From an uncultured Acetatifactor sp. (lineage in GTDB: Bacteria; Bacillota; Clostridia; Lachnospirales; Lachnospiraceae): a stretch of DNA of 64,000 nucleotides. The notes beneath the pieces are model-generated. The model was not told the origin of the DNA. It was given only the letters and a program-made list of their open reading frames with translations, and made no database searches. Below are positions 1-9,729 of this stretch, piece by piece (position 1 is the first letter of the stretch; each line of letters opens with the position of its first letter). The stretch is from NCBI GenBank assembly GCA_910577665.1, contig CAJTOJ010000002.1, positions 15,848 through 79,847 on the forward strand. Direction: 5' to 3'. A program made the translations under genes and the position numbers.

Positions 1-1283
1 TAAACGCCTTCCTTGGTGGTCTTGCCGTTTTCTTCCTGGGCCACAATGCATTTCCACTTGTTGGTCTCCAGACCTTCTGTGGTGGAGGAGATCAAAGGGT
101 TGGGAGAAGTTCCCAGAGACATGATCACCGTGTCCAGCTCCATCACGAACTCCGAACCGGGTACCTCCACCGGACGTCTGCGCCCGGAGGCATCCGGCTC
201 TCCTAACTCCATCCGGATACATTTCATGCCTGTGACCCAGCCTTTTTCATCGGCATAGATCTCCACAGGGTTGGTCAGAAGGTCAAAAATGATCCCTTCC
301 TCCTTGGCATGGTGAACTTCCTCCACTCTGGCAGGCAGTTCTTCCTCACTTCTACGGTATACAATATGTACCTCTGCCCCCAGTCTGAGTGCTGTCCTGG
401 CAGCATCCATGGCCACATTGCCTCCGCCTACCACGGCCACCTTCTTACTCTCCATAATAGGAGTATGGGAATCCTTGTCAAAGGCTTTCATCAGATTGCT
501 TCTGGTGAGATACTCATTGGCAGAGAATACGCCATTGGAATTCTCTCCTGGGATTCCCATAAATTTAGGCAGGCCTGCACCAGAGCCGATGAATACGGCC
601 TCAAACCCTTCTTCACCCAGCAGCTCATCAATGGTGACAGCTTTTCCCACCACCACATTGGTCTCAATCTTCACACCCAGGGCTTTCACGTTCTCAATCT
701 CTTTGGCTACCACATCGTTTTTTGGCAAACGGAATTCGGGAATGCCATAGACCAGCACACCCCCGGGTTCATGGAGGGCCTCAAAGATCGTCACCTCATA
801 GCCCATCTTGGCCAGATCCCCTGCACAGGTAAGACCCGCCGGTCCGGAACCGATCACGGCTACTTTCTTCCCCTTCTGCTCTGCTGCCCCCTGGGGTTTG
901 ATTCCGTTCTCCCTGGCCCAGTCCGCCACAAACCGCTCCAGCTTGCCAATAGAAACAGGGTCTCCCTTGATGCCCCGGATACATTTCCCCTCGCACTGGC
1001 TCTCCTGGGGACACACACGGCCACACACCGCAGGAAGGGCACTGGCCTTGCTGATGATCTGGTAAGCCTCCTCAATCTCTCCTTCCTTCACCTTCTGGAT
1101 GAAGGCCGGGATGTCAATGGCCACCGGGCAACCTTTCACACACTGGGCATTCTTACAGTTGATACATCTGGAAGCCTCCTGCATGGCTTCCTCCTTGTCA
1201 TATCCCAGACATACTTCCTCAAAATTGGCAGCACGCTCCCTGGCATCCTGTTCCCTTACAGGGATTCTTGTCAAAACATCCAT
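1..1283 (-). CDS. nfnB: NADPH-binding subunit of NADH-dependent ferredoxin:NADP+ oxidoreductase (NfnB / GltA-like), 3' end outside window
   Basis: Flavoprotein subunit related to the glutamate synthase small subunit. With NfnA it is expected to couple NADPH oxidation to bifurcated reduction of NAD+ and ferredoxin, or the reverse, in the cytoplasm. Translating the minus strand gives an N-terminal Fe-S region (CINCKNAQCVKGCP, then CGRVCPQESQCEGKC), an FAD-binding GSGPAGLTCAGDLA motif and a second dinucleotide site GGGNVAMDAARTALRLGA. Start ATG at 1283 is preceded by GGAGGG. The reading frame is still open at base 1, so the C-terminus is missing. nfnA lies 136 bp upstream with the same orientation; that pairing, and the absence of a glutamate synthase large subunit here, favours NfnB over GltD. 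A large-subunit gene beyond the window edge cannot be excluded. Confidence 0.85.
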   Translation of the reverse strand, partial: MDVLTRIPVREQDARERAANFEEVCLGYDKEEAMQEASRCINCKNAQCVKGCPVAIDIPAFIQKVKEGEIEEAYQIISKASALPAVCGRVCPQESQCEGKCIRGIKGDPVSIGKLERFVADWARENGIKPQGAAEQKGKKVAVIGSGPAGLTCAGDLAKMGYEVTIFEALHEPGGVLVYGIPEFRLPKNDVVAKEIENVKALGVKIETNVVVGKAVTIDELLGEEGFEAVFIGSGAGLPKFMGIPGENSNGVFSANEYLTRSNLMKAFDKDSHTPIMESKKVAVVGGGNVAMDAARTALRLGAEVHIVYRRSEEELPARVEEVHHAKEEGIIFDLLTNPVEIYADEKGWVTGMKCIRMELGEPDASGRRRPVEVPGSEFVMELDTVIMSLGTSPNPLISSTTEGLETNKWKCIVAQEENGKTTKEGV

Positions 1284-1419
1284 TTATTGTTATCCCTCCA
1301 TATTCTTCGTTTTCTGTTGGCTCACTGTAGCTTCCTCCTTCTGGCTGACCACCACAATGCTTTCTGCAGACGGAAGGTGGGAATACCGTAAAGCTGTACG
1401 GTCTATTCCAACATAGGAC

Positions 1420-2301
1420 TCACGCCCCACAGTTTCCACATCCGCCATGGTGGGTATCGCCCTCCTGCAGTTTTAAGATGGATCTTCCTTCCTGGGTCTT
1501 ATACATCTGCTGACGTCTCATTGCTTCATCAAAGTTCACGGCATGGCCGTCAAACTCCGGACCGTCCACACAGGCAAATTTTACTTTGCCATCCACGGTC
1601 ACGCGGCAGGCACCGCACATACCCGTGCCATCCACCATAATGGGATTCAAGCTGACCACTGTGGGAAGGTTCAGTTCCTTTGTCAAGAGACATACGAACT
1701 TCATCATGATCATGGGGCCGATGGCAATACATACATCATACTTTTTTCCCTCTGCCACCAGATCCTTGATGGTCTGGGTCACCATGCCGCTTCTGCCATA
1801 GGAACCGTCGTCCGTAGTCACATAGAGATTACCAGCTACAGCTTTCATCTCCTCCTCCAGGATCAGCAAATCCTTCGTCTTGCTGCCCACAATCACATCA
1901 GCTGCCACCCCGTTCTCATGGAGCCATTTTACCTGGGGGTACACCGGGGCTGCTCCCACACCGCCTGCCACAAACAGGATTCTCTTCTCTCTAAGCGCTG
2001 CCAGATCCTCTTTCACCAGTTCCGAAGGGCAGCCCAGAGGACCTGCAAAATCCTGGAAAGAATCCCCCTCCTCCAGACCGGCCATCATCTGGGTACCTGC
2101 ACCCACGCTCTGGAACACTATGGTGACGGTTCCCTTTTCCCTGTCATAGTCACAGATAGTCAGCGGAATCCGCTCTCCCTCCTGATCCATCCGCACAATG
2201 ACAAACTGTCCCGGCTGACAGGATTTCGCCACCCTGCCTGCCTCCACATCCATCAGATAAATGTTTGTGGTCAATTCCCTTTTTTTTGTAATCTTATACA
2301 T
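1420..2301 (-). CDS. nfnA: FAD/NAD-binding subunit of NADH-dependent ferredoxin:NADP+ oxidoreductase (NfnA)
   Basis: Ferredoxin-NADP reductase-like subunit, also called sulfide/dihydroorotate dehydrogenase-like protein, that carries FAD, binds NAD(H) and holds a [2Fe-2S] cluster in the Nfn complex. Visible are a ferredoxin-reductase beta-barrel start, the FAD motif RIPLTICDYD, the nucleotide motif FVAGGVGAAPVYPQ and the cluster region DGTGMCGACRV...FAC, with three cysteines and the preceding Asp seen in this family. About 294 aa, normal length. ATG at 2301 is preferred over the in-frame GTG at 2304 because it sits 7-8 nt after AGGGAGG. The tail HHGGCGNCGA adds two more cysteines. It is the first gene of the pair with nfnB. 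Confidence 0.88.
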   Translation of the reverse strand: MYKITKKRELTTNIYLMDVEAGRVAKSCQPGQFVIVRMDQEGERIPLTICDYDREKGTVTIVFQSVGAGTQMMAGLEEGDSFQDFAGPLGCPSELVKEDLAALREKRILFVAGGVGAAPVYPQVKWLHENGVAADVIVGSKTKDLLILEEEMKAVAGNLYVTTDDGSYGRSGMVTQTIKDLVAEGKKYDVCIAIGPMIMMKFVCLLTKELNLPTVVSLNPIMVDGTGMCGACRVTVDGKVKFACVDGPEFDGHAVNFDEAMRRQQMYKTQEGRSILKLQEGDTHHGGCGNCGA

Positions 2302-2374
2302 CACGATACCTCCCTATACACTTCAGCACATACCGCTCCATATCCCAGCAGTAAAATCCTTTCCTAAAGCCTCT

Positions 2375-3886
2375 CTATTCCCCTTCCCGGGAAACTGCAC
2401 CTTCTTCTATCTCCTCCAGGACCAAGCTTCCCCGCTGGTCCTTAAACAGCTTTTTCAGCTCTCCTGTATAGACGTTAACCCCATAGGCACTGCCTGTCCT
2501 GGTCAAGGTACCGTCCTCTGTACAGAGAACTTCTACGATCACATAGTAATCGCCTTCCTTACTGATATTCACCACATACAGGTACTCATACAGGTACACA
2601 GCATTCGTATCATCAAAATGTCCTGCCTCATCCCGTATCTTACCACTGGACAGGGAATAAGCCACTGCATTTGCCACCGCCTGTTCCGGTGTAATATCTG
2701 TACTGATAACCAGCTCATAGTTCCGCTCCGCCACCGTCCCTGTCACCCCGTCCACGATCTGGGCGAATTTATATGTTGACCGGCCCAGAGGCATAGGAAT
2801 CTGTCCCGTGTATACATTGGAAGCATAGGTAGGGTCGGAACCATCTGTAGTATAATACACGTTTTCTGTATCGCTGAGCACCCTTATGTAAGTGGGACTG
2901 TAATACGTTCCGCTGCCAGCACTCAGTTCTGGTGCAAGAATCTCATCGTTTTCAATGTGATACTCTTTCTCCTCTACCTCGCTGACAGTGCCATATTCGT
3001 TGATAAATACAGCCTTTACAAGGTAGTCCCCGTTCTCCAGGAGAATGGGCGCCGTATATTGGGAGCTGTTCTCGTCCGGTGTACTGCCATCCAGGGTATA
3101 GTATATCTTCCCTGCCCCGAAGGCCGTCAGTTTCAATGGCTGGATGCTGGTATAATATCCTTCATTGACACTGAATTCCGGAGGTCTGGCAATATAATTC
3201 TGATAGGTAGAGATCATCTGTTCATTGCCGCTATTCAAGAGCAATTCATGAATGGTCTGGTAATCCTTCCTGTCCCTGTAGATGGCAATCAGCTTTCCAT
3301 ATGCACGGTCAAGCTGTTCCACAGTGGCATCCGGGTCTCTGGCAATGTCCCGCAGGAGATATTCATATTCCACCTTGTTGTTTTTCTGTAAATACACTTC
3401 TGCCAGACTGAAACGCAATTCGATGTCTGTCTCATCCAATTCGATAGCCCTATTATAACACACAATCGCCTTATCATACTGTTCCTGCTTTACATTCTGC
3501 ATGGCTGCCTTGACCTGGTATTCCAGGGAATTATACTGATAGATCTGTACTCCTATGACTCCTGCCACGCACAGGACAATCAGAAACAGTACCCCCAATG
3601 CTTTCCATACAGGATGCTTTTTCCTAAGGCGCAGAGGATAGCGCACTTCCTCTTCATCCTCTTCATCCTCATCTTCTTCCTCCCACTCCTGCTGGTGTTC
3701 CCACCCTTGTGCTTCCCTGCCTTCGTCTGTTCCCTGTCCAAGATCCTCCATGATGCCAATAATCGTCTGCTGTATATTCTGCTCCAGTTCGGGTTCAAAA
3801 TCCGGCACAATATGGATATCCTCGCCGCATTGCTCACAATACAGAGTATTGTCTGCCATCTCGGCACCACAATTAGGACATTTCAT
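2375..3886 (-). CDS. Zinc-ribbon, single-pass membrane protein with TPR and chitobiase/hexosaminidase-type C-terminal repeats
   Basis: Function unknown. The 503-residue protein opens with a zinc ribbon (CPNC at residues 3-6, CEQC at 18-21), followed by a very acidic stretch, one transmembrane helix around residues 95-118, and TPR-like helices around 125-215 (YDKAIVCYNRAIELDETD). Two repeats of the CHB_HEX_C type follow (YYTLDGSTPD and YYTTDGSDPT), normally beta-sandwich modules on extracytoplasmic proteins. The order suggests a cytoplasmic sensor-like ribbon and an outside region that includes the repeats. It lies 18 bp before fhs on the same strand, so co-transcription is likely. Start ATG at 3886 follows GAGGG. 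Confidence 0.6.
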   Translation of the reverse strand: MKCPNCGAEMADNTLYCEQCGEDIHIVPDFEPELEQNIQQTIIGIMEDLGQGTDEGREAQGWEHQQEWEEEDEDEEDEEEVRYPLRLRKKHPVWKALGVLFLIVLCVAGVIGVQIYQYNSLEYQVKAAMQNVKQEQYDKAIVCYNRAIELDETDIELRFSLAEVYLQKNNKVEYEYLLRDIARDPDATVEQLDRAYGKLIAIYRDRKDYQTIHELLLNSGNEQMISTYQNYIARPPEFSVNEGYYTSIQPLKLTAFGAGKIYYTLDGSTPDENSSQYTAPILLENGDYLVKAVFINEYGTVSEVEEKEYHIENDEILAPELSAGSGTYYSPTYIRVLSDTENVYYTTDGSDPTYASNVYTGQIPMPLGRSTYKFAQIVDGVTGTVAERNYELVISTDITPEQAVANAVAYSLSSGKIRDEAGHFDDTNAVYLYEYLYVVNISKEGDYYVIVEVLCTEDGTLTRTGSAYGVNVYTGELKKLFKDQRGSLVLEEIEEGAVSREGE

Positions 3887-3904
3887 ATGTCTAATCCCTC
3901 TCTT

Positions 3905-5578
3905 CTAGAACAAACCCGTAATGACACCCTTCTCATTCACATCAATCCTATATGCTGCTGGCTGCTTTGGCAGCCCCGGCATGGTTACCACATCCCCTGT
4001 AAGTACCACCACAAACCCGGCACCTGCCGCCACGTACACTTCCCGCACAGCAAGTTCGAATCCCTCAGGGCGCCCCAGCAGTTTCGGGTTGTCTGACAGG
4101 GAATACTGATTCTTGGCCATACATACAGGCAATCTGTCAAATCCAAGCTCTGTCAGTCTTTGGAGCTGCCTGCTGGCTGCCGGTGCAAAATTCACATGGG
4201 CAGCACCGTAGATCTCCTTTGCAATGGTCTTTACCTTTTCCTCCAGAGACAGATCATCCCCGTAGAGCACATGAAAATGACTTTCCTTCTGTTCCAGGGT
4301 AGCCAGCACCTTTCTGGCCAGGGCGATACCACCTTCCCCACCTTTTTCCCAGACTTCTGACAGGGCAAATTCGCAGCCCCTTTCCTGACAGAACTCCTTC
4401 ACAAAAGCGATTTCTGCCTCTGTGTCAGATACAAAGGCATTCAGGGTAACTACCACTGGCACCCCGTACTTCTGCACATTTTCTATATGCTTTTCCAGGT
4501 TTACAATACCTGTTTTAAGCGCCTCCAGGTTCTCCTGGTTCAGATCAGCCTTGGCCACTCCGCCATTATATTTCAAGGCCCTGACTGTAGCTACCAGCAC
4601 CACCACATCCGGCCGTAACCCTGCCATGCGGCATTTGATGTCAAAGAACTTTTCTGCCCCCAGATCCGCACCGAAACCAGCTTCTGTGATGCAATAATCT
4701 GCCATCTTCAGAGCTGCCCTGGTGCAGCGCACGGAATTACATCCATGGGCAATATTGGCAAAGGGTCCCCCGTGAACCAGAGCCGGCGTATGCTCCAGGG
4801 TCTGCACCAGATTGGGCTTCATGGCATCCTTCAACAGGGCCGCCATGGAACCGACCGCCTGGAGGTCTCCTGCCGTCACAGGTTCCCCTGCATAATTATA
4901 GGCCACAATGATCCTGGACAGACGTTCCTTCAGATCCCTCATATCCTCCGCCAGACAAAGAATCGCCATGATCTCGCTGGCCACTGTGATTACAAAATGG
5001 TCTTCCCTGACCACTCCGTCCACTTTGCTGCCAAGTCCTACCACCACATTGCGCAGAACCCTGTCATTCATGTCCTCGCAGCGTTTCCAGACAATCTGTC
5101 TGGTGTCAATCTGCAATGCATTCCCCTGCTGGATATGATTATCCAACAGGGCTGCCAGCAGGTTATTGGCGGAAGTGATGGCATGGAAATCCCCTGTAAA
5201 ATGCAGGTTCAAGTCTTCCATGGGCACTACCTGGGCATAGCCGCCTCCTGCCGCTCCTCCCTTCACCCCGAAACAGGGGCCCAGGGACGGCTCGCGCAAG
5301 GCTACTACCGCTTTCTTCCCCAGCTTCCCAAAAGCCTGCCCCAGGCCGATACTGGTAGTCGTCTTTCCTTCTCCTGCAGGGGTGGGATTGATGGCTGTCA
5401 CCAGGATCAGCTTCCCATCGGGAGCATCCTGCAGCCGTCCTAACAGTTCCTCGGACAGCTTTGCCTTGTATCTCCCATAGCACTCCAGATCTTCTTCCCC
5501 GATGCCAAGTCCCTCTGCCACTTTCCCGATGGGCCAAAGCTTTGCCTCCTGCGCAATCTCAATGTCTGTCTTCACCAT
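3905..5578 (-). CDS. fhs: Formate-tetrahydrofolate ligase (10-formyl-THF synthetase)
   Basis: ATP-dependent joining of formate to tetrahydrofolate, the entry step of the methyl branch of one-carbon metabolism and of the Wood-Ljungdahl pathway. The 557-residue protein has full family length. It shows the ATP-binding loop TPAGEGKTTTSIGL (about residues 66-79), the conserved HFTGDFHAITSANNLL block and the glycine-rich FVVVLTGDVVTMPGLP near the C-terminus. Start ATG follows AAGGAG. It begins 15 bp after the spoIIIE/ftsK stop codon, so it is probably read in the same operon. Alone it does not prove acetogenesis, because many heterotrophic Clostridia carry it for purine and serine metabolism. Confidence 0.96.
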   Translation of the reverse strand: MVKTDIEIAQEAKLWPIGKVAEGLGIGEEDLECYGRYKAKLSEELLGRLQDAPDGKLILVTAINPTPAGEGKTTTSIGLGQAFGKLGKKAVVALREPSLGPCFGVKGGAAGGGYAQVVPMEDLNLHFTGDFHAITSANNLLAALLDNHIQQGNALQIDTRQIVWKRCEDMNDRVLRNVVVGLGSKVDGVVREDHFVITVASEIMAILCLAEDMRDLKERLSRIIVAYNYAGEPVTAGDLQAVGSMAALLKDAMKPNLVQTLEHTPALVHGGPFANIAHGCNSVRCTRAALKMADYCITEAGFGADLGAEKFFDIKCRMAGLRPDVVVLVATVRALKYNGGVAKADLNQENLEALKTGIVNLEKHIENVQKYGVPVVVTLNAFVSDTEAEIAFVKEFCQERGCEFALSEVWEKGGEGGIALARKVLATLEQKESHFHVLYGDDLSLEEKVKTIAKEIYGAAHVNFAPAASRQLQRLTELGFDRLPVCMAKNQYSLSDNPKLLGRPEGFELAVREVYVAAGAGFVVVLTGDVVTMPGLPKQPAAYRIDVNEKGVITGLF

Positions 5579-5593
5579 GATGCTCCTTTTCTC

Positions 5594-8500
5594 CTATATT
5601 TCCTCCAGAAGCTGCTCGAACTGCTCCGGACTCATCAGAATCTTGCGGGGCTTGGTACCCTCCTCCTCACCCACCACACCCAGATCACAGAGCTGATCCA
5701 TGATCCTGGCTGCACGGTTAAAGCCTACCTTCAGCACCCTCTGGAGCATGCCTATGGAAGCCTTATCCTTGTCAATGATAAAACGCCCGGCCTTCTCGAA
5801 CAAATCATCCAGTTCCGATCCGCCTCCTGCCGAAAAGCTGCCTGCGGATGTGTCCATGTGCTGGATCTTCTCTTCCACATCCTCCGCATAGGTATTTCCC
5901 AGCGTCTGGTTCTTTAAAAAGTCAACCACATCGGACACTTCCATGTCGGAAACAAAAGCGCCCTGAACACGTGCCGGCTTGGAATATCCCTGGGGATAGA
6001 AAAGCATGTCCCCTTTGCCCAGAAGTTTCTCTGCCCCGTTCATGTCCAGAATGGTCCGGGAGTCCACACCGCTTGACACAGAAAAAGCCACTCGGCTGGG
6101 CATATTGGCTTTGATCAACCCTGTGATCACATCCACGCTGGGACGCTGGGTTGCAATGATCAGATGGATCCCTGCTGCCCTGGCAAGCTGTGCCAGACGG
6201 CAGATGGATTCCTCCACTTCCCCGGGACACACCATCATCAGATCTGCCAGCTCATCCACGATAATGACAATCTGTGGCATCTTAGCCGGAGCCTGTCCGT
6301 CACCACTCCCCCCCATGGACTCTACCTTTTTGTTGTAACCCTTCAGATCCCGCACATTGAAATCTGCAAATTTCCGATAACGCTCCTCCATCTCGGAAAC
6401 CCCCCAGTGCAGGGCTGCAGATGCCTTCTTGGGGTCAGTCACCACCGGCACCAGCAGGTGGGGGATCCCGTTGTAAATACTCAGTTCCACCACTTTTGGA
6501 TCCACCATGATCAACTTCACATCATCCGGATGGGCTTTGTAAAGAATGCTCATGATCAGCGTGTTGATGCAGACGGATTTACCGGAGCCGGTAGCTCCTG
6601 CAATCAGCATATGGGGCATCTTGGCAATGTCCGTCACCACCACCTTGCCTGCAATATCCTTTCCCACTGCAAAAGCAATATTGGATGGGAAATTCTGGAA
6701 TTCGGGGCTTTCCAGCAGATCCCGCAGGGCTACCATCATGGTCTCCTTGTTGGGCACTTCAATCCCGATAGCGGCCTTGCCCGGAATCGGTGCCTCAATC
6801 CGGATATCCGTGGCAGCCAGATTCAGCTTGATGTCATCTGTCAATCCCACAATCTTGGATACCTTCACACCCTGTTCCGGCTGCAGTTCATATCTGGTAA
6901 CACTTGGTCCCTGGCTGATATCCGTAATGGTCACCCGCACCCCGAAGGTAGCAAGGGTCTGCTGGAGGCGCATAGCTGTCTCTTTCAGTTCCCTGGTGGT
7001 ATCTGCTGCCACTGGTTCCCCCTTCTGCAGCCTGGACAGCGGTGGAAGCCGGTATTCCATTGGCTTCTTCACCACTCCTTGTCCATTCCCGCCTGACATG
7101 GACTGTTCTGGAGTGCTTCCCACTTTTTCCTGCGTCCCTTCCACCTGGCCATTGCCTACGGCTGGATGCCCACATCTCTCCGTTTTCCCTGCAGGCTCTG
7201 ACGAGCCTTCCTTATGTATCCGAATTGCCTGGCCAGTCAAGTCAATTGCATCCTCCACCGGCGGGATGCCTGCTGACGGAAGGGCATCCGGTTCCGGGAA
7301 CTGCTCCGGATCCCTGGAGGATTCCTCCCCATAGACGCCGGCGCTTTCCGCATCTGACAGTCCAACCTCCTCCTGGTCATAAAAAGCATCCACATATGCC
7401 CCGGATCCATTGGCTATGTCTGCTTCGGCTGGCCCATCCGTCTGTGCAGGTATCCCTGTATTCATATACATATCCGGATCCAGGAAGATCCCCTGGTCCA
7501 CTGAAATTCCTCCATCTGCAAATCCATCTGCTTCCATGGTTCCATCCATATCTGCATACATATCCGCATCCACAAGATCCCCAGTACCATCATATGGTTC
7601 CGGACCTGGAAAAGCCATAGGATCAAGCATCTCAGGCTCTGTTGCCATTCCCGGATCCACGGATACCTGATGGACACTCCTAATCTGGATCCGCTCAAAC
7701 CCGAAGGCAGGCTCCCCCGGTTCCTCCAGATAATCTCCCTCTTCCATGTCCATCCCTGGAAGTACTTCCTCCTGACCATCCAGCACGATCTCATGGATAT
7801 CATCCCTGTGGGATCCTTCCTCCGGCCTGGCCAGCGCTGTATCCAGCATAACGCCGGAGACCTTCTTCTCCATACGCAGGATTTTCTCGTTCTCTTTCTC
7901 TTCTGCCCGCAGTCTGCGCTTCTCATCCCGCCTTGCACGTTCTTCCTCTTTCCTGGCCCGGACTTCCTCCTGCTCCCTATGCCTCATCTGGTTCATTTCC
8001 CTGCGCCGTCTGGCCTCTTCCCTGGACAGCTCCCGCATACGGCTGCCGCTCTTCTTCATACTGCTAAGCAGGGATTTCTCCGTCAGAAGGATCAGACATA
8101 CCACGCAGCAGAGCAATACCACCAGCACTGCCCCGATGGTCTCCAGATAATGCTGTAGCAGGAAACTAAGACTGCCTGCCAGGATTCCACCTCCCGACTT
8201 GCCCACACGGCTGTTCTCATAGATTGCCACAAAATCGTATTTTTCCAGTGAAGCAGCACCTTTGGCAATCAGATCACACACAACCCCCAGCATAAAAAAC
8301 AGCACAATCCCTGCAATCAATTTCCGCAGGGCATTGCCATTTCCCTCATTGGCAAACCAGAAGGCTGCAGCCAGAAACAGCAGGATGGGCACTATGTACG
8401 CCGTAAACCCGAACAAGCCAAACAGAAAACCGCTGACTGCATCTCCCGCAGGCCCGATAAGACCAAAATTACAGCAGAACAAAATGACCATGGCAACAAA

Positions 8501-8638
8501 CAGGACAATCAGCCCGATCTCATGGAATAGGGCGCCGTCCTGCTGTGCCTGGGAAACTGTAGTCTGCTTTTTTTTGCTGCCTGCCTTTGTACTTTTCCGA
8601 TTGGAAGAGGTAGACCGTCTTCCGGTAGAACCTGCCAT
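5594..8638 (-). CDS. ftsK: DNA translocase FtsK/SpoIIIE
   Basis: Septum-located ATPase that pumps chromosomal DNA through the closing division or sporulation septum. The 1014-residue protein has four transmembrane helices (about residues 35-185), a basic coiled region (about 200-265) and a long acidic low-complexity linker rich in Asp, Gly, Pro and Met (about 270-540). The motor has Walker A GATGSGKS near residue 681 and Walker B IVIIVDELAD near 795. A C-terminal winged-helix gamma domain (SIGMLQRVLKVGFNRAARIM) recognises orienting DNA sequences. The long linker is FtsK-like, while the neighbour tepA matches the Bacillus spoIIIE order. Start ATG at 8638 follows AAAGGG. The role in sporulation versus division cannot be told from sequence. 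Confidence 0.95.
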   Translation of the reverse strand: MAGSTGRRSTSSNRKSTKAGSKKKQTTVSQAQQDGALFHEIGLIVLFVAMVILFCCNFGLIGPAGDAVSGFLFGLFGFTAYIVPILLFLAAAFWFANEGNGNALRKLIAGIVLFFMLGVVCDLIAKGAASLEKYDFVAIYENSRVGKSGGGILAGSLSFLLQHYLETIGAVLVVLLCCVVCLILLTEKSLLSSMKKSGSRMRELSREEARRRREMNQMRHREQEEVRARKEEERARRDEKRRLRAEEKENEKILRMEKKVSGVMLDTALARPEEGSHRDDIHEIVLDGQEEVLPGMDMEEGDYLEEPGEPAFGFERIQIRSVHQVSVDPGMATEPEMLDPMAFPGPEPYDGTGDLVDADMYADMDGTMEADGFADGGISVDQGIFLDPDMYMNTGIPAQTDGPAEADIANGSGAYVDAFYDQEEVGLSDAESAGVYGEESSRDPEQFPEPDALPSAGIPPVEDAIDLTGQAIRIHKEGSSEPAGKTERCGHPAVGNGQVEGTQEKVGSTPEQSMSGGNGQGVVKKPMEYRLPPLSRLQKGEPVAADTTRELKETAMRLQQTLATFGVRVTITDISQGPSVTRYELQPEQGVKVSKIVGLTDDIKLNLAATDIRIEAPIPGKAAIGIEVPNKETMMVALRDLLESPEFQNFPSNIAFAVGKDIAGKVVVTDIAKMPHMLIAGATGSGKSVCINTLIMSILYKAHPDDVKLIMVDPKVVELSIYNGIPHLLVPVVTDPKKASAALHWGVSEMEERYRKFADFNVRDLKGYNKKVESMGGSGDGQAPAKMPQIVIIVDELADLMMVCPGEVEESICRLAQLARAAGIHLIIATQRPSVDVITGLIKANMPSRVAFSVSSGVDSRTILDMNGAEKLLGKGDMLFYPQGYSKPARVQGAFVSDMEVSDVVDFLKNQTLGNTYAEDVEEKIQHMDTSAGSFSAGGGSELDDLFEKAGRFIIDKDKASIGMLQRVLKVGFNRAARIMDQLCDLGVVGEEEGTKPRKILMSPEQFEQLLEEI

Positions 8639-8685
8639 CTTATCATACCCTTTCTCTTTTCAACATAGGTATAAGTATATCATTT

Positions 8686-9495
8686 TTATTCTGACTTGTC
8701 ATCTGTTTTTCGGGATATCATCTCATGGAGCCGGGCAATGGCCTTGTCTATACCGCCCACCTCATCTATGATACCATGTTTTACCGCGTCTTCCCCCACC
8801 AGGATGGTTCCTACATCCTTGGTAAGGATCCCGGTCTCTGTCATGAGCTGTTCCAGCACCTGCTTGCTGATCTTACAGTGGCTGCACACAAATCCTGTGA
8901 TCCGGTCCTGGATCAGTTTAAAGTACTCAAAGGTCTGGGGAACACCAATGACCATACCGCTCATCCGCACAGGATGGATCACCATGGTACCTGTGGGTAC
9001 AATATAGGAGTAATCCGTACTGACCGCAATGGGGACTCCGATGGAATGGCTGCCCCCCAGCACCAGGGAGACAGTGGGTTTGCTCAAAGACGCGATCATC
9101 TCTGCGATGGCCAGTCCTGCCTCCACATCTCCTCCCATGGTATTCAACAACACCAGCACCCCCTGGATATCCTTACTGTCCTCGATCGCCGCCAGGCTGG
9201 GCAGGATGTGCTCATACTTTGTCGTCTTGGAGTTATTGGACAGATTGTCATGCCCTTCCACTTCCCCGATGATGGAAATCAAATGTATGTTCCCCATTTT
9301 CCCGTTTGTATCCAGTGTCACCTGGCCAGTCTTCTCGATCCGCTCATCCTGGTGTTCTTCCTGCTCCCTCTTCTCCTCTCCATCCGGCTGTTTTGAGGAC
9401 TGCCGGTCTTTGTCCGTCCTGTTGTCTTCTGCTTTCCTGCCCTTCGGGGGCCATTCTTCCTTCCTGTGCTGTTCCCTGCATTTGTCCTGCTCCAT
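8686..9495 (-). CDS. tepA: ClpP-like serine protease of the TepA family
   Basis: Member of the ClpP/crotonase-fold proteases related to Bacillus TepA, which is encoded beside spoIIIE there as here. The first 70 residues are highly charged (Lys/Glu/Arg/Gln) and probably disordered. The catalytic core begins about GKMGNIHLISIIGEVEGHD. The nucleophile Ser is in GGSHSIGVPIA and the His in MVIHPVRMSG, spaced as in ClpP. There is no signal peptide, so it is probably cytosolic or peripheral. Start ATG at 9495 is supported by AGGAGAAGG 6 nt upstream. The gene ends 47 bp before ftsK on the same strand, indicating an operon. Confidence 0.85.
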   Translation of the reverse strand: MEQDKCREQHRKEEWPPKGRKAEDNRTDKDRQSSKQPDGEEKREQEEHQDERIEKTGQVTLDTNGKMGNIHLISIIGEVEGHDNLSNNSKTTKYEHILPSLAAIEDSKDIQGVLVLLNTMGGDVEAGLAIAEMIASLSKPTVSLVLGGSHSIGVPIAVSTDYSYIVPTGTMVIHPVRMSGMVIGVPQTFEYFKLIQDRITGFVCSHCKISKQVLEQLMTETGILTKDVGTILVGEDAVKHGIIDEVGGIDKAIARLHEMISRKTDDKSE

Positions 9496-9631
9496 AAAAC
9501 CCTTCTCCTGTCCGCCAGCTTAGCTGCCAGCCCTTTTCTGCCTCCATATTGCGGTCATCTTCCTGTCTGCGCAGGATTTCCTGCTGTATAGATTCCCCGT
9601 TTTGACAGAAAAAATGCATTCACACATAAAA

Positions 9632-9660
9632 TAAGAAAAAGGCCTGGCATATTGCCAGGC
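9632..9660 (-). terminator. Rho-independent terminator after the GT-C-like membrane protein gene
   Basis: Read on the minus strand, a 7-bp perfect stem GCCTGGC/GCCAGGC with a 5-nt loop is followed by CTTTTTCTT. It lies 70 nt after the stop codon of the membrane protein gene ending at 9730 and before tepA, separating the two transcription units. Confidence 0.75.
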
Positions 9661-9729
9661 TTCCACAACATAGGGTACGCCGCCACACTAAACATGCCCG
9701 CGGCACCCCATAGATATATGATAGGGATT

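Noticed and set aside
309..1391. 360-residue plus-strand frame at the left edge
   Set aside because: Antisense to the well-supported nfnB gene; no family motifs on the plus strand.
9602..9630. TTGACA followed by CATAAAAT on the plus strand
   Set aside because: No plus-strand gene follows and the spacing is imperfect; the bases overlap the T-tract side of a minus-strand terminator.
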